Under the pieces are notes generated by a model. It did not search any database. It saw only the letters and a program-made list of their open reading frames with translations, and had not been told where the DNA came from. The position numbers and the translations under genes are program-made. Shown here piece by piece: positions 1 to 9,062 of a stretch of 64,000 nt of DNA (positions are counted from its first letter, which is position 1; the number at the start of each line of letters is the position of its first letter). Origin of the DNA: an uncultured Bacteroides sp. (lineage in GTDB: Bacteria > Bacteroidota > Bacteroidia > Bacteroidales > Bacteroidaceae); the NCBI RefSeq assembly GCF_963676325.1, contig NZ_OY781099.1, positions 2,666,001 to 2,730,000 of the forward strand, given 5' to 3'.

Positions 1-1086
1 ATTATAAAAAGAGGTCTTAAGCGGATAAGTTGCCTTACCTTTATAATTAGCATAAGCCAAAGCAACCCCGGAACGGATATCCCACGCAAAGAAATTGGCA
101 AGGGTGCAATGAGTAAATATATAATCCCCTCCCAACAGATTTACACAATTATTCCCAGCATTTGTAATCTGACAATTAGCAATCTCGGCTTTACAGGAAG
201 TGAGGCTCAGAGCATCTCCTTTCACATTTTGCAAAATAGAATTGACAAGCCAAAGCTTTTCCTTATCTACAGCAGAAGAATCACATAGAATACCATATTC
301 ACCACTATGAATATCTACATAATCAAGCTTGTTCTGGTAACTGGAAGAATAAAAACGTACTCCGCCCCACTGTCCGGGCACCCTGTCATAAGGAAGATTG
401 GTAAACAGATTGTCCAATCTGTCACCTCGAAACAAGACCGGTGCACCAAGTGTACCTTGAGCCTCAACAGTGCCATGCACCAACATAGATGCTTTATCGT
501 GAAAATAGAGTCGGGTTCCGGCTTCACATTGTAGTTTTGCACCTTCATTTATCCGCAGACTATCATAAATAAGTATGGGCCTTTTAGATGTAAAGAGTGT
601 ATCTTTCTGAATGGTTTTTCCTTTTAGAATAAGCACATCCTGTCCATAGGCCAACAATTTTACATCCTGCTTAACTCCGTTGGTAGTAAACACCAAAGAA
701 TCTTTCATCAATATAGGGTTATCTCTGTTCTGAGGATTAATTTTCACCTCAACAAAAATATGCATACTGTCTTCTCCCTGTATCTCTATATCAGAAAAGT
801 GAGTTCCTTTTTCTCCATCCACATTTACTTTAAAGCCCGAATTGGCAGCATTTGCCAGAACAATAGAAGAAATTTTCAGCGCTTGCTTATTGGGATTATA
901 AACTTTAATCTGTGCAGTGGCTGAACCAATGGAAGTAAAAACAGTGTCAAACGAAAGGGTATCCTGCGAAAAAGCCAACAGATGAGAAGAGTCAGTAGAG
1001 AAAGTCTCATCATTACACGAAGAGAATAAGGTGCTTATTCCTGTCAGCAGAAAACAGAACTGTATGATTGAAAGAATTTTCTTCAT
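1..1086 (-). CDS. Right-handed beta-helix lipoprotein, C-terminus outside window
   Basis: I read an open frame of 362 codons without a stop from an ATG at 1086 to the window edge. The N-terminus is a lipoprotein signal: a basic start, a hydrophobic stretch, then a Cys in the context LFSSCNDE. Next comes a beta-rich region (roughly residues 25-150), then repeated short strands with phrases such as GTVEAQGTLGAPVLFRGDR and an Asn-rich ladder (ITNAGNNCVNL), as in right-handed parallel beta-helix proteins of Bacteroidetes. The likely place is the cell surface or periplasm. The substrate is unknown; some relatives are polysaccharide-binding or lyase-like, but I see no catalytic motif. It lies downstream of pepD on the same strand, separated by a hairpin at 1101-1132. 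Confidence 0.8.
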   Translation of the reverse strand, partial: MKKILSIIQFCFLLTGISTLFSSCNDETFSTDSSHLLAFSQDTLSFDTVFTSIGSATAQIKVYNPNKQALKISSIVLANAANSGFKVNVDGEKGTHFSDIEIQGEDSMHIFVEVKINPQNRDNPILMKDSLVFTTNGVKQDVKLLAYGQDVLILKGKTIQKDTLFTSKRPILIYDSLRINEGAKLQCEAGTRLYFHDKASMLVHGTVEAQGTLGAPVLFRGDRLDNLFTNLPYDRVPGQWGGVRFYSSSYQNKLDYVDIHSGEYGILCDSSAVDKEKLWLVNSILQNVKGDALSLTSCKAEIANCQITNAGNNCVNLLGGDYIFTHCTLANFFAWDIRSGVALAYANYKGKATYPLKTSFYN

Positions 1087-1100
1087 TAGTTTACAGATAA

Positions 1101-1132
1101 ATATAGGGGTAACTTTTTGGCTACCCCTATAT
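1101..1132 (-). terminator. Hairpin between pepD and the beta-helix gene
   Basis: Perfect 11-bp arms (1101-1111 and 1122-1132, core TAGGGGTA) enclose a 10-nt T-rich loop. The hairpin sits 24 nt past the pepD stop. There is no long U-run after it on the minus strand, so it may end only part of the transcripts or act as a leader structure for the downstream gene. Confidence 0.45.
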
Positions 1133-1156
1133 AGAAACGCAGAAAGTGCGTAAATA

Positions 1157-2617
1157 TTATTTCTTTGCAGGAATATTTACCAATACTTCAAGCAAATGTT
1201 TCCAGAATTTATCGACTGTTGGGATCAACATACGTTCATCAGGTGAGTGAACACCGCGAAGAGTTGGACCAAATGATACCATATCCAGTGAAGGATATTT
1301 CTCTAAAAACAGTCCACATTCCAGACCGGCGTGAATAGCTTTCACTTTAGGCTCTACGCCAAACAAGCGAACATAAGCTTCTTCCGCCACTTTCAGAATA
1401 GGCGATGCCGGATTTGGCTTCCATCCCGGATAACCGTCGCCAACAGAAACTCTTGCGCCACCCAGTTCGAAAGCAGCTTTTACAGCAGCAGACACATCTT
1501 TACGTGAAGAAAGAGTGGAACTACGCTGGCTGGTTTCTACACGAATAATGTTTTCTCCCGGCATTTTAATGGAAGCAAGATTGGAAGATGTTTCCACAAA
1601 TCCAGGAATTTCCTGACTCATTGCAAAAACGCCATGGAAAACAGTATATAGAGATTTAATCAGACTAGCTGTTGTATCACGGTCTATTGCTGTAGAAACC
1701 GGAGATTCTGACTGAAGCACCCATTTCATATTAGGTTCAGTAACAGCAAACTCAGCTTCCACTTCAGATGCAAAGATGTTCAGATCTACACGAACTGATT
1801 CTTTATTTGCCATTGGAACAGCGCAAACTGCATGTGCTTCACGAGGAATTGCATTGTGCAGGTTACCACCTTTGATCTCACAAAGATAAAAATCATACTT
1901 CTCAGTCAGCAATGACAAGAAACGTACCAACTGCTTGTTAGCATTGGCTCTATTCTTATTAATATCATCACCAGAGTGCCCACCTGTTAACCCTTGAACA
2001 CCTACCTGGAAATAGAAATAATCCTGAGGAGCAGGAATTGGCTGATAAGTATATTCGGCAATAGTATTTGCACCACCTGCACAGCCAATAAAAAGTTCAC
2101 CTTCATCTTCCGAGTCAAGATTAATAAGGATATCTCCGCTCATGAAACCTTCTTTCAAAGCAAAAGCTCCGGTAAGTCCCGTTTCCTCATCAACTGTAAA
2201 CAAACACTCTATAGGTCCGTGTTCTATATCATTGGAAGCAAGAATAGCCAGTTCTGTAGCAACTCCTATCCCATTATCAGCTCCAAGAGTTGTACCTTTA
2301 GCTTTGAGCCATTCTCCATCAACCACCGTCTGAATAGGATCAGTGAGGAAATCATGTTCCACATTGCTGTTCTTTTCACAAACCATATCAATGTGCGACT
2401 GAAGTACTACTGTCTGAAGATTCTCTTTTCCTTTAGTAGCCGGTTTCTTTATTAAAATATTACCCGCTTCATCTACCTTTGTTTCCAGCTGATGTTTTTC
2501 TCCAAAGTTCTTTAAAAACTCAATTATCTTCTCTTCTTTTTTAGAAGGACGCGGCACCTGGCAAATCTCTTCAAAATAATGAAATACGAGAGCCGGTTTT
2601 AGTTCTGCTTTATTCAT
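1157..2617 (-). CDS. pepD: Aminoacyl-histidine dipeptidase (M20 family)
   Basis: This is a 486-residue cytoplasmic metallo-dipeptidase of the PepD (beta-Ala-His dipeptidase) type, which splits Xaa-His and other dipeptides. M20 landmarks are visible: SHIDMVCE with metal ligand H75 and the neighbouring D77; TLGADNGIG with the bridging Asp at about 114; DEETGLTGA with the catalytic Glu/metal-ligand pair at 144-145; and NLDSEDEGELFIGCAGG near 170. A lid/dimerisation insert follows, then a C-terminal HAGLECGLF metal site. Length matches the family. The start MNKAELKPAL matches the usual short N-terminus. It is probably transcribed alone; the 155-bp gap to the next rightward gene would hold its promoter, but I could not identify a good -7 element there. 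Confidence 0.95.
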   Translation of the reverse strand: MNKAELKPALVFHYFEEICQVPRPSKKEEKIIEFLKNFGEKHQLETKVDEAGNILIKKPATKGKENLQTVVLQSHIDMVCEKNSNVEHDFLTDPIQTVVDGEWLKAKGTTLGADNGIGVATELAILASNDIEHGPIECLFTVDEETGLTGAFALKEGFMSGDILINLDSEDEGELFIGCAGGANTIAEYTYQPIPAPQDYFYFQVGVQGLTGGHSGDDINKNRANANKQLVRFLSLLTEKYDFYLCEIKGGNLHNAIPREAHAVCAVPMANKESVRVDLNIFASEVEAEFAVTEPNMKWVLQSESPVSTAIDRDTTASLIKSLYTVFHGVFAMSQEIPGFVETSSNLASIKMPGENIIRVETSQRSSTLSSRKDVSAAVKAAFELGGARVSVGDGYPGWKPNPASPILKVAEEAYVRLFGVEPKVKAIHAGLECGLFLEKYPSLDMVSFGPTLRGVHSPDERMLIPTVDKFWKHLLEVLVNIPAKK

Positions 2618-2745
2618 ATGTTATTATCTGTTTATACTTAGTATATTTATTATGAAATTACTAAATATGGTTAAATTGTTTGCTTTATATAAACCATACA
2701 TATACTTTTTATTAAAAAATAGAATGTATAATCCATCCAAAAGTC

Positions 2746-2753
2746 TATATTTG
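2746..2753 (+). promoter_or_regulatory. Bacteroidetes -7 element upstream of the 46-codon ORF and ompH
   Basis: TATATTTG fits TAnnTTTG fully. It lies 19 nt before the ATG at 2773. No convincing -33 TTTG is seen. It would drive the 46-codon ORF together with the OmpH-like gene, since no other -7 element precedes the latter. Confidence 0.5.
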
Positions 2754-2772
2754 CAGCACAAAAATAATAGAA

Positions 2773-2913
2773 ATGCTTGACACTATTCTTTTAACACTGT
2801 TAATAGTTGCTATTTTGAATATTATAATCAGACATAAAAGTATTATTATAAAAGATTGTAACCTTATTTATGGCTACATCTTCGAATTTGAAAAACACAA
2901 TATAAAAAAATAA
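2773..2913 (+). CDS. Small membrane protein, 46 aa, unknown
   Basis: An ATG at 2773 opens 46 codons ending with TAA at 2911-2913. The product starts MLDTILLTLLIVAILNIII, a single hydrophobic helix, followed by a basic and then a mixed polar tail that ends EFEKHNIKK. A full -7 element (2746-2753) sits just upstream and the OmpH-like gene begins 29 nt after the stop, so the two are probably cotranscribed. I do not recognise the family. Short length and lack of a known homologue keep confidence moderate; conservation of the reading frame in related genomes would decide. Confidence 0.4.
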   Translation: MLDTILLTLLIVAILNIIIRHKSIIIKDCNLIYGYIFEFEKHNIKK

Positions 2914-2942
2914 CTATTTTAGAAACTATATTCAAACGAATT

Positions 2943-3551
2943 ATGAAGAGAATTAACTACCTTGCAAAAGGGATCTTAGCTGCGGTTGTGATTGTTATGT
3001 TTGCACAATGTAACGGTAAAAAGACAGAAACTGACGAATCTGTAGACACCAATGCTAAAGGAGCAATGCCAAGCAATCTAAGAGTTGCATATGTTGAGAT
3101 AGATACATTGCTTACAAAATACAACTTTTGGAATGATCTGAATGAAATGATGATGAAGAAAGAAGAAAACATTCGTGCTACTCTTAACCAAAAAGCCCGC
3201 GAACTTGACGCAGAAGGAAAAGAATTCCAACGTAAGGTTCAGAACAACGCTTTTGTTAGCCGCGAAAGAGCAGAACAGGAAAATTCACGTTTAGTTAAAA
3301 AGCAACAGGATTTGCAGGAACTACAGACCAGACTGCAAAATGAACTACAGGCAGAAAATCAAAAGAACAGCATCCAATTGCGTGATTCTATCAATGCTTT
3401 CCTTAAAATATATAATAAGAAGCATAAATATAGCATGATTTTCAGCAATACAGGATTTGATAATCTTCTATATGCTGACAAGTCTTATAATATCACTAAA
3501 GATATTATTGATGGTTTGAACGAAAGATACGCTCCTTCTAAGAAGAAATAA
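2943..3551 (+). CDS. OmpH/Skp-family periplasmic chaperone-like lipoprotein
   Basis: This 202-residue protein has a lipoprotein-type signal (hydrophobic stretch ending MFAQC, Cys about residue 23), then an acidic linker, the family's first strand (LRVAYVEIDTLLTKY), a long charged coiled coil (about residues 75-145, rich in Glu, Gln, Lys and Arg), and the closing beta segment (YSMIFSNTGFDNLLYADKSYNIT). That is the layout of Skp/OmpH, which holds unfolded outer-membrane proteins in the periplasm. The predicted lipid anchor is common in Bacteroides members but differs from E. coli Skp, which is soluble. It ends just before a strong bidirectional terminator shared with the converging AraC gene. 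Confidence 0.88.
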   Translation: MKRINYLAKGILAAVVIVMFAQCNGKKTETDESVDTNAKGAMPSNLRVAYVEIDTLLTKYNFWNDLNEMMMKKEENIRATLNQKARELDAEGKEFQRKVQNNAFVSRERAEQENSRLVKKQQDLQELQTRLQNELQAENQKNSIQLRDSINAFLKIYNKKHKYSMIFSNTGFDNLLYADKSYNITKDIIDGLNERYAPSKKK

Positions 3552-3567
3552 AAACATTTTTAGCATA

Positions 3568-3602
3568 AAAAAATGCCGCTTGAATTCAAGCGGCATTTTT
3601 TA
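3568..3602. terminator. Bidirectional terminator between ompH-like and araC-like genes
   Basis: A nearly perfect palindrome centred on GAATTC has GC-rich arms ATGCCGCTTG / CAAGCGGCAT, with an A-run on the left and a T-run on the right. It can stop transcription from both converging genes. Confidence 0.9.
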
Positions 3603-3618
3603 TGCTATATAATATAAG

Positions 3619-4476
3619 TTAACTCAACGTTGACCTTCTGTAATTCAGTGGTGATATGCCTGTATGCTTTTTAAAATATTTACCAAAGAAAGACTGATTA
3701 GGAAAATTTAATTGCTGAGATATTTCCTGAATAGTATAAGAAGAATTAAGTAATACTTTACTCTCCATAATTATACAATAATCTATGCAATCTTTAGCAG
3801 GTTTGCCAACTATTTGTTTTATTAAAGAAGACAGGTATTTAGGAGACACACATAGTTTATCTGCATAAAAAGATACATCTCTAGCCTCTTTAGAATGTTC
3901 AAATAACAAAGAAAAAAAAGTTCCTACCATCTCCTCTTTACGTGACATCGGAGCAGCTTTCTCCTTATCCCGGTTCCCATAACAGTGAAGATTTATAAGC
4001 AATGAAGATAACAGATGCTTAACAATATCTTTTCTATAATCATTCTGAACATTTTTTACAACACCCAACATAAGATTATAATATTCCATAAGCAGCTTCA
4101 TTTCTGTTTCTTCTAACACAACGGACGGAAACTTTTGCTTAAAAAGATAATGAAGTGGATATTTACGTAAATCATTAAATAGTTCGCATTTAAAATCATC
4201 TGTAAAAGCTATAAAGACAGAACGAAAGTCATCACTTATTTTATGATTGAATACAATATGATTCTTTGCTAAAAATATTACTTCATTCTTCTTTATCGTA
4301 TGTTTCACAAGATTAACTTCTACTTCAGCGTATCCATCCAGACAAAAGCCCACATATATCCTATCACTATGCACTGGATATTTAAGGGCAAAAGAATTAA
4401 CCAAACCGGAACACAAAACAAAATCATTGTCAATTGATACTGACTCTTCAAAGAAATTCAGAAAGCTATTAACCAT
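3619..4476 (-). CDS. AraC-family transcription regulator
   Basis: This is a 285-residue regulator. Residues 1-170 form a cupin-like sensor part (DRIYVGFCLDGYAEVEVN, KNEVIFLAKNHIVF). Residues about 185-283 carry two helix-turn-helix units: DVSFYADKLCVSPKYLSSLIKQ and the second with the AraC signature TIQEISQQLNFPNQSFFGKYFKKHTGISPLNYR. It is transcribed away from the RND efflux operon that starts 161 bp further on, so it is the obvious candidate regulator of that operon; the inducer is not evident. The intergenic region holds a direct repeat (ATGAACTTTG at 4557 and 4592) that may be its operator or a pair of -7 elements. Confidence 0.9.
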   Translation of the reverse strand: MVNSFLNFFEESVSIDNDFVLCSGLVNSFALKYPVHSDRIYVGFCLDGYAEVEVNLVKHTIKKNEVIFLAKNHIVFNHKISDDFRSVFIAFTDDFKCELFNDLRKYPLHYLFKQKFPSVVLEETEMKLLMEYYNLMLGVVKNVQNDYRKDIVKHLLSSLLINLHCYGNRDKEKAAPMSRKEEMVGTFFSLLFEHSKEARDVSFYADKLCVSPKYLSSLIKQIVGKPAKDCIDYCIIMESKVLLNSSYTIQEISQQLNFPNQSFFGKYFKKHTGISPLNYRRSTLS

Positions 4477-4593
4477 AGTTTATTCTATTTTTGACCACAA
4501 ATATAAGCTATATTTATAAATACATCAATATAATAAGGAAAAATAGAACAATTATAATGAACTTTGGAACTTTCTTGTTGTTTACATTATTAT

Positions 4594-4601
4594 GAACTTT
4601 G
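4594..4601 (+). promoter_or_regulatory. -7-like element of the efflux operon, part of a direct repeat
   Basis: GAACTTTG matches TAnnTTTG except for the first base and has TTG triplets 14-19 nt upstream. The same 10-mer ATGAACTTTG occurs at 4557-4566 and 4592-4601, 35 bp apart. Confidence 0.45.
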
Positions 4602-4637
4602 CAAACTGTAATTTAGGTAAAAGATATATTAACTAAT

Positions 4638-5846
4638 ATGTTGCATTTTATGATTAAGAAAAAAGGTAGATTGTTTATTGCTCCACTATCAATTGTCGGA
4701 GTTTTATTGGTATGTTTGTCCTTCTATTCATGTAAAAAGAGTGAAAATAAAGGAGGAGAAATGATTCAGGAGTATGCCGTTACCATACTTAAAAGTTCAG
4801 ATATGGAACTAAAGAGTTCTTATCCTGCAACAATTAAAGGAAAACAGGATATTGAAATTCGTCCGCAGGTTTCAGGTACCATCACTCGTCTTTGTGTTGA
4901 TGAAGGTTCTGTTGTCCATAAAGGCCAGACTCTGTTTATTATTGATCCTGTTCAATATCAGGAAGCCGTTAATGTTGCTCAGGCTTCAGTTAATGTTGCA
5001 AAAGCAAATGTTGCGACAGCACAACTGACTGCTGAGAACAAACGTGAACTAGCAAAAAACAACATTATAGGTTCGTATGATCTGCAGATGGCAGAAAATT
5101 CTTTGTTATCAAGTAAAGCTGCACTGGCACAAACTAAAGCTCAGTTGATAAGCGCCAAAAAGAATTTATCATTTACCCGTGTATCAAGTCCGTCAAACGG
5201 AGTTGTTGGAAGCATACCTTTCCGTGTAGGGAGTTTAGCTAGTCCAGGTACTGTTACACCTCTTACTACTGTTTCTGATATTTCAGATATGTATGCTTAT
5301 TTTTCAATGACTGAAAGACAGCTTTTAAGTCTTAATAACGAAGGTAATTCACAGAAAGATATACTTAAGAAAATGTCAAATGTAGAATTGCAAATGATAG
5401 ATGGAAGCATCTATGGTGAAACCGGTAAAGTAGAAACTATGAGTGGCGTTATTGATCAGAGTACAGGTTCTGTCAATGTACGTGCTAAATTCACTAATAA
5501 AAACCGAATCTTAAGAAGCGGAGGTACAGGATCAGTTTTGATTCCTTATAAAATGAGTAACTGTATTGTTATTCCTCAGAAAGCTACTTATGAAATACAA
5601 GATAAAAAGTATGTATACGTAGTTGATAGCAAATCAACAGTGAAAAGTACTCCTATTGAAATATTCTCTTTGGATGATGGTCAGAATTATATTGTAACAT
5701 CTGGTTTGAAGGCTGGTGACAAAATTGTTACCGAAGGTGTAGGTACACTTAAAGATGGCATGCAAATTAAGGAAATAACTCCTGAACAGGCTGCTGCCAA
5801 ACAAGCTCAGGCACAACAATCTTCTGAAAAAGCTTCTAAGAAATAG
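4638..5846 (+). CDS. RND efflux periplasmic adaptor (HlyD/AcrA family)
   Basis: This 402-residue membrane-fusion lipoprotein links the inner-membrane pump to the outer-membrane channel. It has a signal ending SFYSC (lipidated Cys 32), a split lipoyl domain (IEIRPQVSGTITRLCVDEGSVVHKGQTLFIID near 72-103 and NLSFTRVSSPSNGVVGSIPF near 175), an alpha-helical hairpin rich in Ala and Gln, and beta-barrel and membrane-proximal domains ending TEGVGTLKDGMQI. The tail is Ala/Gln/Lys-rich low complexity. A second ATG at 4650 (MIKKKG) gives a more usual short signal peptide and may be the true start. It is the first gene of a four-gene operon; 23 bp separate it from the pump gene. Confidence 0.93.
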   Translation: MLHFMIKKKGRLFIAPLSIVGVLLVCLSFYSCKKSENKGGEMIQEYAVTILKSSDMELKSSYPATIKGKQDIEIRPQVSGTITRLCVDEGSVVHKGQTLFIIDPVQYQEAVNVAQASVNVAKANVATAQLTAENKRELAKNNIIGSYDLQMAENSLLSSKAALAQTKAQLISAKKNLSFTRVSSPSNGVVGSIPFRVGSLASPGTVTPLTTVSDISDMYAYFSMTERQLLSLNNEGNSQKDILKKMSNVELQMIDGSIYGETGKVETMSGVIDQSTGSVNVRAKFTNKNRILRSGGTGSVLIPYKMSNCIVIPQKATYEIQDKKYVYVVDSKSTVKSTPIEIFSLDDGQNYIVTSGLKAGDKIVTEGVGTLKDGMQIKEITPEQAAAKQAQAQQSSEKASKK

Positions 5847-5869
5847 GTGTATATTAAAACAGAAGAAAT

Positions 5870-8800
5870 ATGAAATTAGATAAATTTATAAACCGCCCGG
5901 TACTCTCAACAGTTATATCAATTTTTGTTGTTGTACTGGGAATCATCGGACTTGTATCATTACCAGTCGAACAATATCCCAACATTGCACCTCCAACCAT
6001 TCAGGTTAGTACAATGTATACAGGTGCGAATGCGCAGACGGTAATGAACAGTGTTATTGCTCCACTCGAAGAATCAATTAACGGTGTGGAGAATATGACA
6101 TATATGACCTCCACTGCCTCAAATAATGGAATGGCAACGGTTAATGTATACTTTAAACAGGGAAGCGATCCTGATATGGCAGCTGTCAATGTGCAAAACC
6201 GTGTAACTAAAGCACAAGGATTGTTACCGGCAGAAGTTACTAAGGTAGGTGTCATTACCACCAAACGTCAGACAAGTATGCTTATGGTGTTTTCTGTCTA
6301 TAGTTCTGACGACAAGTATGACCAAACATTCTTGCAGAACTATGCCAAGATAAACATCATACCACAAATTATGCGTGTGCCTGGCGTAGGTGATGCTAGT
6401 GTTATGGGAGCACGTGAATATTCTATGCGTATATGGCTTAAGCCAGAAGTTATGGCTCAATACAAGCTAATACCAAGCGATGTATCTGCTGCACTGGCTG
6501 AACAGAACATTGAAGCTGCACCAGGACAATTTGGTGAAGATGGAAATCAATCTTTCCAATATGTAATGAAGACAAAAGGTCGCCTGCAGAAAACAGAAGA
6601 ATTTGAGAATATTGTTATCAAAGCCTCTGCAGACGGGAATATACTAAGACTTAAGGATGTTGCGCGTATTGAATTAGGAGCTCAGTCGACCAGTGTAAAT
6701 AGTTATATGAACGGACATAACGCAGTAACTTGTATTATATATCAAACGCCCGGTTCTAATGCTACTGAAATTATCAAGAACGTGACTTCATTGATGAAGA
6801 GTACAGAGAAGTCTTTGCCTACAGGAGTAAAATACAATGTCATAATGAACACCAATGACTTCTTGTTTGCTTCAATTTATGAGGTACTCAAAACGTTATT
6901 GGAAGCCTTCATACTTGTAGTTTTAGTAGTATATATTTTCTTGCAGGATTTCCGTTCCACACTTATACCGGCAATTGCTATACCGGTAGCTTTGATTGGT
7001 ACTTTCTTAATGCTAAAATTATTTGGATTCAGTATCAACTTATTAACTTTAAGCGCATTGGTACTGGCCATAGCCATAGTGGTGGATGACGCGATAGTGG
7101 TGGTTGAGGCGGTCCACGCCAAAATAGACCAGGGATATAAATCACCAAAGCTAGCTTCCATTGATGCTATGAGTGAGATCTCCGGAGCTATCCTTTCCAT
7201 TACTTTGGTAATGATGTCTGTGTTTGTTCCAGTTAGTTTCATGGGAGGAACTTCGGGAGTATTCTATAGACAATTTGGTGTAACAATGGCTGTCGCAATT
7301 GGTTTCTCTGCCTTAAACGCATTAACCCTTAGTCCGGCATTGTGTGCTATGTTCCTGAAACCTCATAATAAAGAGGGAGATGATCATAAAACAAGTTTTA
7401 TGGAACGTTTCCACATAGCTTTCAATACAACTTATGAGAAGCTACTGGAAAAATATAAAGCTAGCATATCCCGAATCATCAAACATAAATGGATTTCATT
7501 TGGTTTGGTTATTATAAGTTTCATTTTACTAGTAGTATTAATGAAATTTACTCCATCCGGAATGGTACCAAATGAAGATACCGGAATATTCATGATGTCT
7601 GTAAACATGGCACCGGGAACATCATTGGAACGTACCGAAAGAACAATGAAACAAGTCAACGAGATGCTGAAATCTAACCCTTCTATTGAAACCAACATGC
7701 TGATTGGAGGTTATGGACTTATATCAGGTGCAGGTAGTTCTTATGGTAGTTTTTTCTGCAAACTTCGTAACTGGGATGAACGTAAAGGTAAAGGACAAGA
7801 TGTAAATAGTATTATTGGTATGTTATACCAACAAACTGCAAGCATTAAAGATGCTCAAATACTTATTTTTGCTCCTCCAATGATTTCCGGTTACAGTATG
7901 ACTAATGGTTTTGAAATGAACCTTCAGGATAAAACGGGTGGTAGTCTGGATAACTTCAGTAAGGTGTCACAAAACTTCCTGGCTGCTTTAAATCAGCGGC
8001 CTGAAATTGCAAGAGCCATGACTTCATTTAATCCAAACTTCCCTCAATATCAAGTTGATGTGGATGCAGCTAAATGTAAGCAAGCAGGTATTAGTCCAAA
8101 TGCTATTTTTGAAACTCTTCAGGGATATTACGGTGGTATGTATGTTTCTAACTTCAACCGTTTTGGTAAGTTATACAGGGTATATGTTCAGGCCGATGCA
8201 AAATACCGTATCAGTCCTGAAACATTGAACAGCATATTTGTTCGCAATGGCACTGAAATGGCTCCAATCAGTCAGTTTATGACGATTAAGAAAGTCTATG
8301 GTCCGGATGTAATCAATAGATTCAACATGTTTACCTCAATGGCTATAAACGGATCTCCGAAACCTGGCTATGCTTCAGGTGAAGCAATTAAAGCTATTGA
8401 AGAGGTTGCTGCAAAAACTCTGCCTACGGGATATGGATATGAGTTCTCAGGTATGACACGTGAAGAACAAAGTACTGGAGGAAGTACCACTGCAATTGTA
8501 TTTGTTCTTTGTCTTGTTTTCGTTTACTTATTGCTTAGTGCACAATATGAAAGTTATATATTACCACTCGTAGTAATATTGTCCATTCCGTTCGGTTTGG
8601 CAGGAGCATTCGTATTTGCTAAGTTCATGGGAACTCAGAACGATATTTATCTGCAGATTGCGCTAATTATGTTGATTGGATTGTTAGCTAAAAATGCTAT
8701 TCTAATCACTGAGTTTGCTCTTCAAAGAAGGCATTCAGGAATGAGTGTAACCTATTCTGCCATACTTGGTGCAACAGCTCGTTTGCGTCCTATCCTGATG

Positions 8801-9058
8801 ACATCTCTGGCTATGATTATTGGTCTGTTGCCACTTATGTTTGCCAGCGGTGTTGGTGCTAACGGTAACAGAACTCTTGGAGGTGGTGCTGTAGGTGGTA
8901 TGTTAATTGGTGTGATATGTCAGATATTTGTAGTACCGGGATTATTCGTTGCTTTTGAATATCTGCAGGAAAAGATCAAACCTATACAAAAGACAGGAAT
9001 GGATGTCAGTGAAGCAATTCCTGAACTTGAACAATACAGTAACATTGATAATGAATAA
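5870..9058 (+). CDS. RND multidrug efflux pump, inner-membrane subunit (AcrB/MexB type, HAE1)
   Basis: This is a 1062-residue proton-driven pump. It opens MKLDKFINRPVLSTVISIFVVVLG (TM1), with large periplasmic loops after TM1 and TM7 and 12 membrane segments. The proton-relay Asp pair is visible in TM4 (VVDDAIVVVEA, D406/D407). TM10 has the matching Lys in GLLAKNAILI. Typical porter phrases include NVQNRVTKAQGLLP and VPGVGDASVMGAREYSMRIWL. The hydrophobic drug-efflux subfamily fits better than metal pumps, but the substrates cannot be read from sequence. The stop overlaps the start region of the outer-membrane channel gene. Confidence 0.96.
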   Translation: MKLDKFINRPVLSTVISIFVVVLGIIGLVSLPVEQYPNIAPPTIQVSTMYTGANAQTVMNSVIAPLEESINGVENMTYMTSTASNNGMATVNVYFKQGSDPDMAAVNVQNRVTKAQGLLPAEVTKVGVITTKRQTSMLMVFSVYSSDDKYDQTFLQNYAKINIIPQIMRVPGVGDASVMGAREYSMRIWLKPEVMAQYKLIPSDVSAALAEQNIEAAPGQFGEDGNQSFQYVMKTKGRLQKTEEFENIVIKASADGNILRLKDVARIELGAQSTSVNSYMNGHNAVTCIIYQTPGSNATEIIKNVTSLMKSTEKSLPTGVKYNVIMNTNDFLFASIYEVLKTLLEAFILVVLVVYIFLQDFRSTLIPAIAIPVALIGTFLMLKLFGFSINLLTLSALVLAIAIVVDDAIVVVEAVHAKIDQGYKSPKLASIDAMSEISGAILSITLVMMSVFVPVSFMGGTSGVFYRQFGVTMAVAIGFSALNALTLSPALCAMFLKPHNKEGDDHKTSFMERFHIAFNTTYEKLLEKYKASISRIIKHKWISFGLVIISFILLVVLMKFTPSGMVPNEDTGIFMMSVNMAPGTSLERTERTMKQVNEMLKSNPSIETNMLIGGYGLISGAGSSYGSFFCKLRNWDERKGKGQDVNSIIGMLYQQTASIKDAQILIFAPPMISGYSMTNGFEMNLQDKTGGSLDNFSKVSQNFLAALNQRPEIARAMTSFNPNFPQYQVDVDAAKCKQAGISPNAIFETLQGYYGGMYVSNFNRFGKLYRVYVQADAKYRISPETLNSIFVRNGTEMAPISQFMTIKKVYGPDVINRFNMFTSMAINGSPKPGYASGEAIKAIEEVAAKTLPTGYGYEFSGMTREEQSTGGSTTAIVFVLCLVFVYLLLSAQYESYILPLVVILSIPFGLAGAFVFAKFMGTQNDIYLQIALIMLIGLLAKNAILITEFALQRRHSGMSVTYSAILGATARLRPILMTSLAMIIGLLPLMFASGVGANGNRTLGGGAVGGMLIGVICQIFVVPGLFVAFEYLQEKIKPIQKTGMDVSEAIPELEQYSNIDNE

Positions 9059-9062
9059 CGGA

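Noticed and set aside
307..548. Short overlapping ORFs on both strands inside the beta-helix gene
   Set aside because: The continuous 362-codon frame with signal peptide and beta-helix sequence explains this DNA.
8949..9062. Longer N-terminus for the outer-membrane channel protein
   Set aside because: It would overlap the pump gene by more than 100 bp and bury the lipoprotein signal that starts at 9063.
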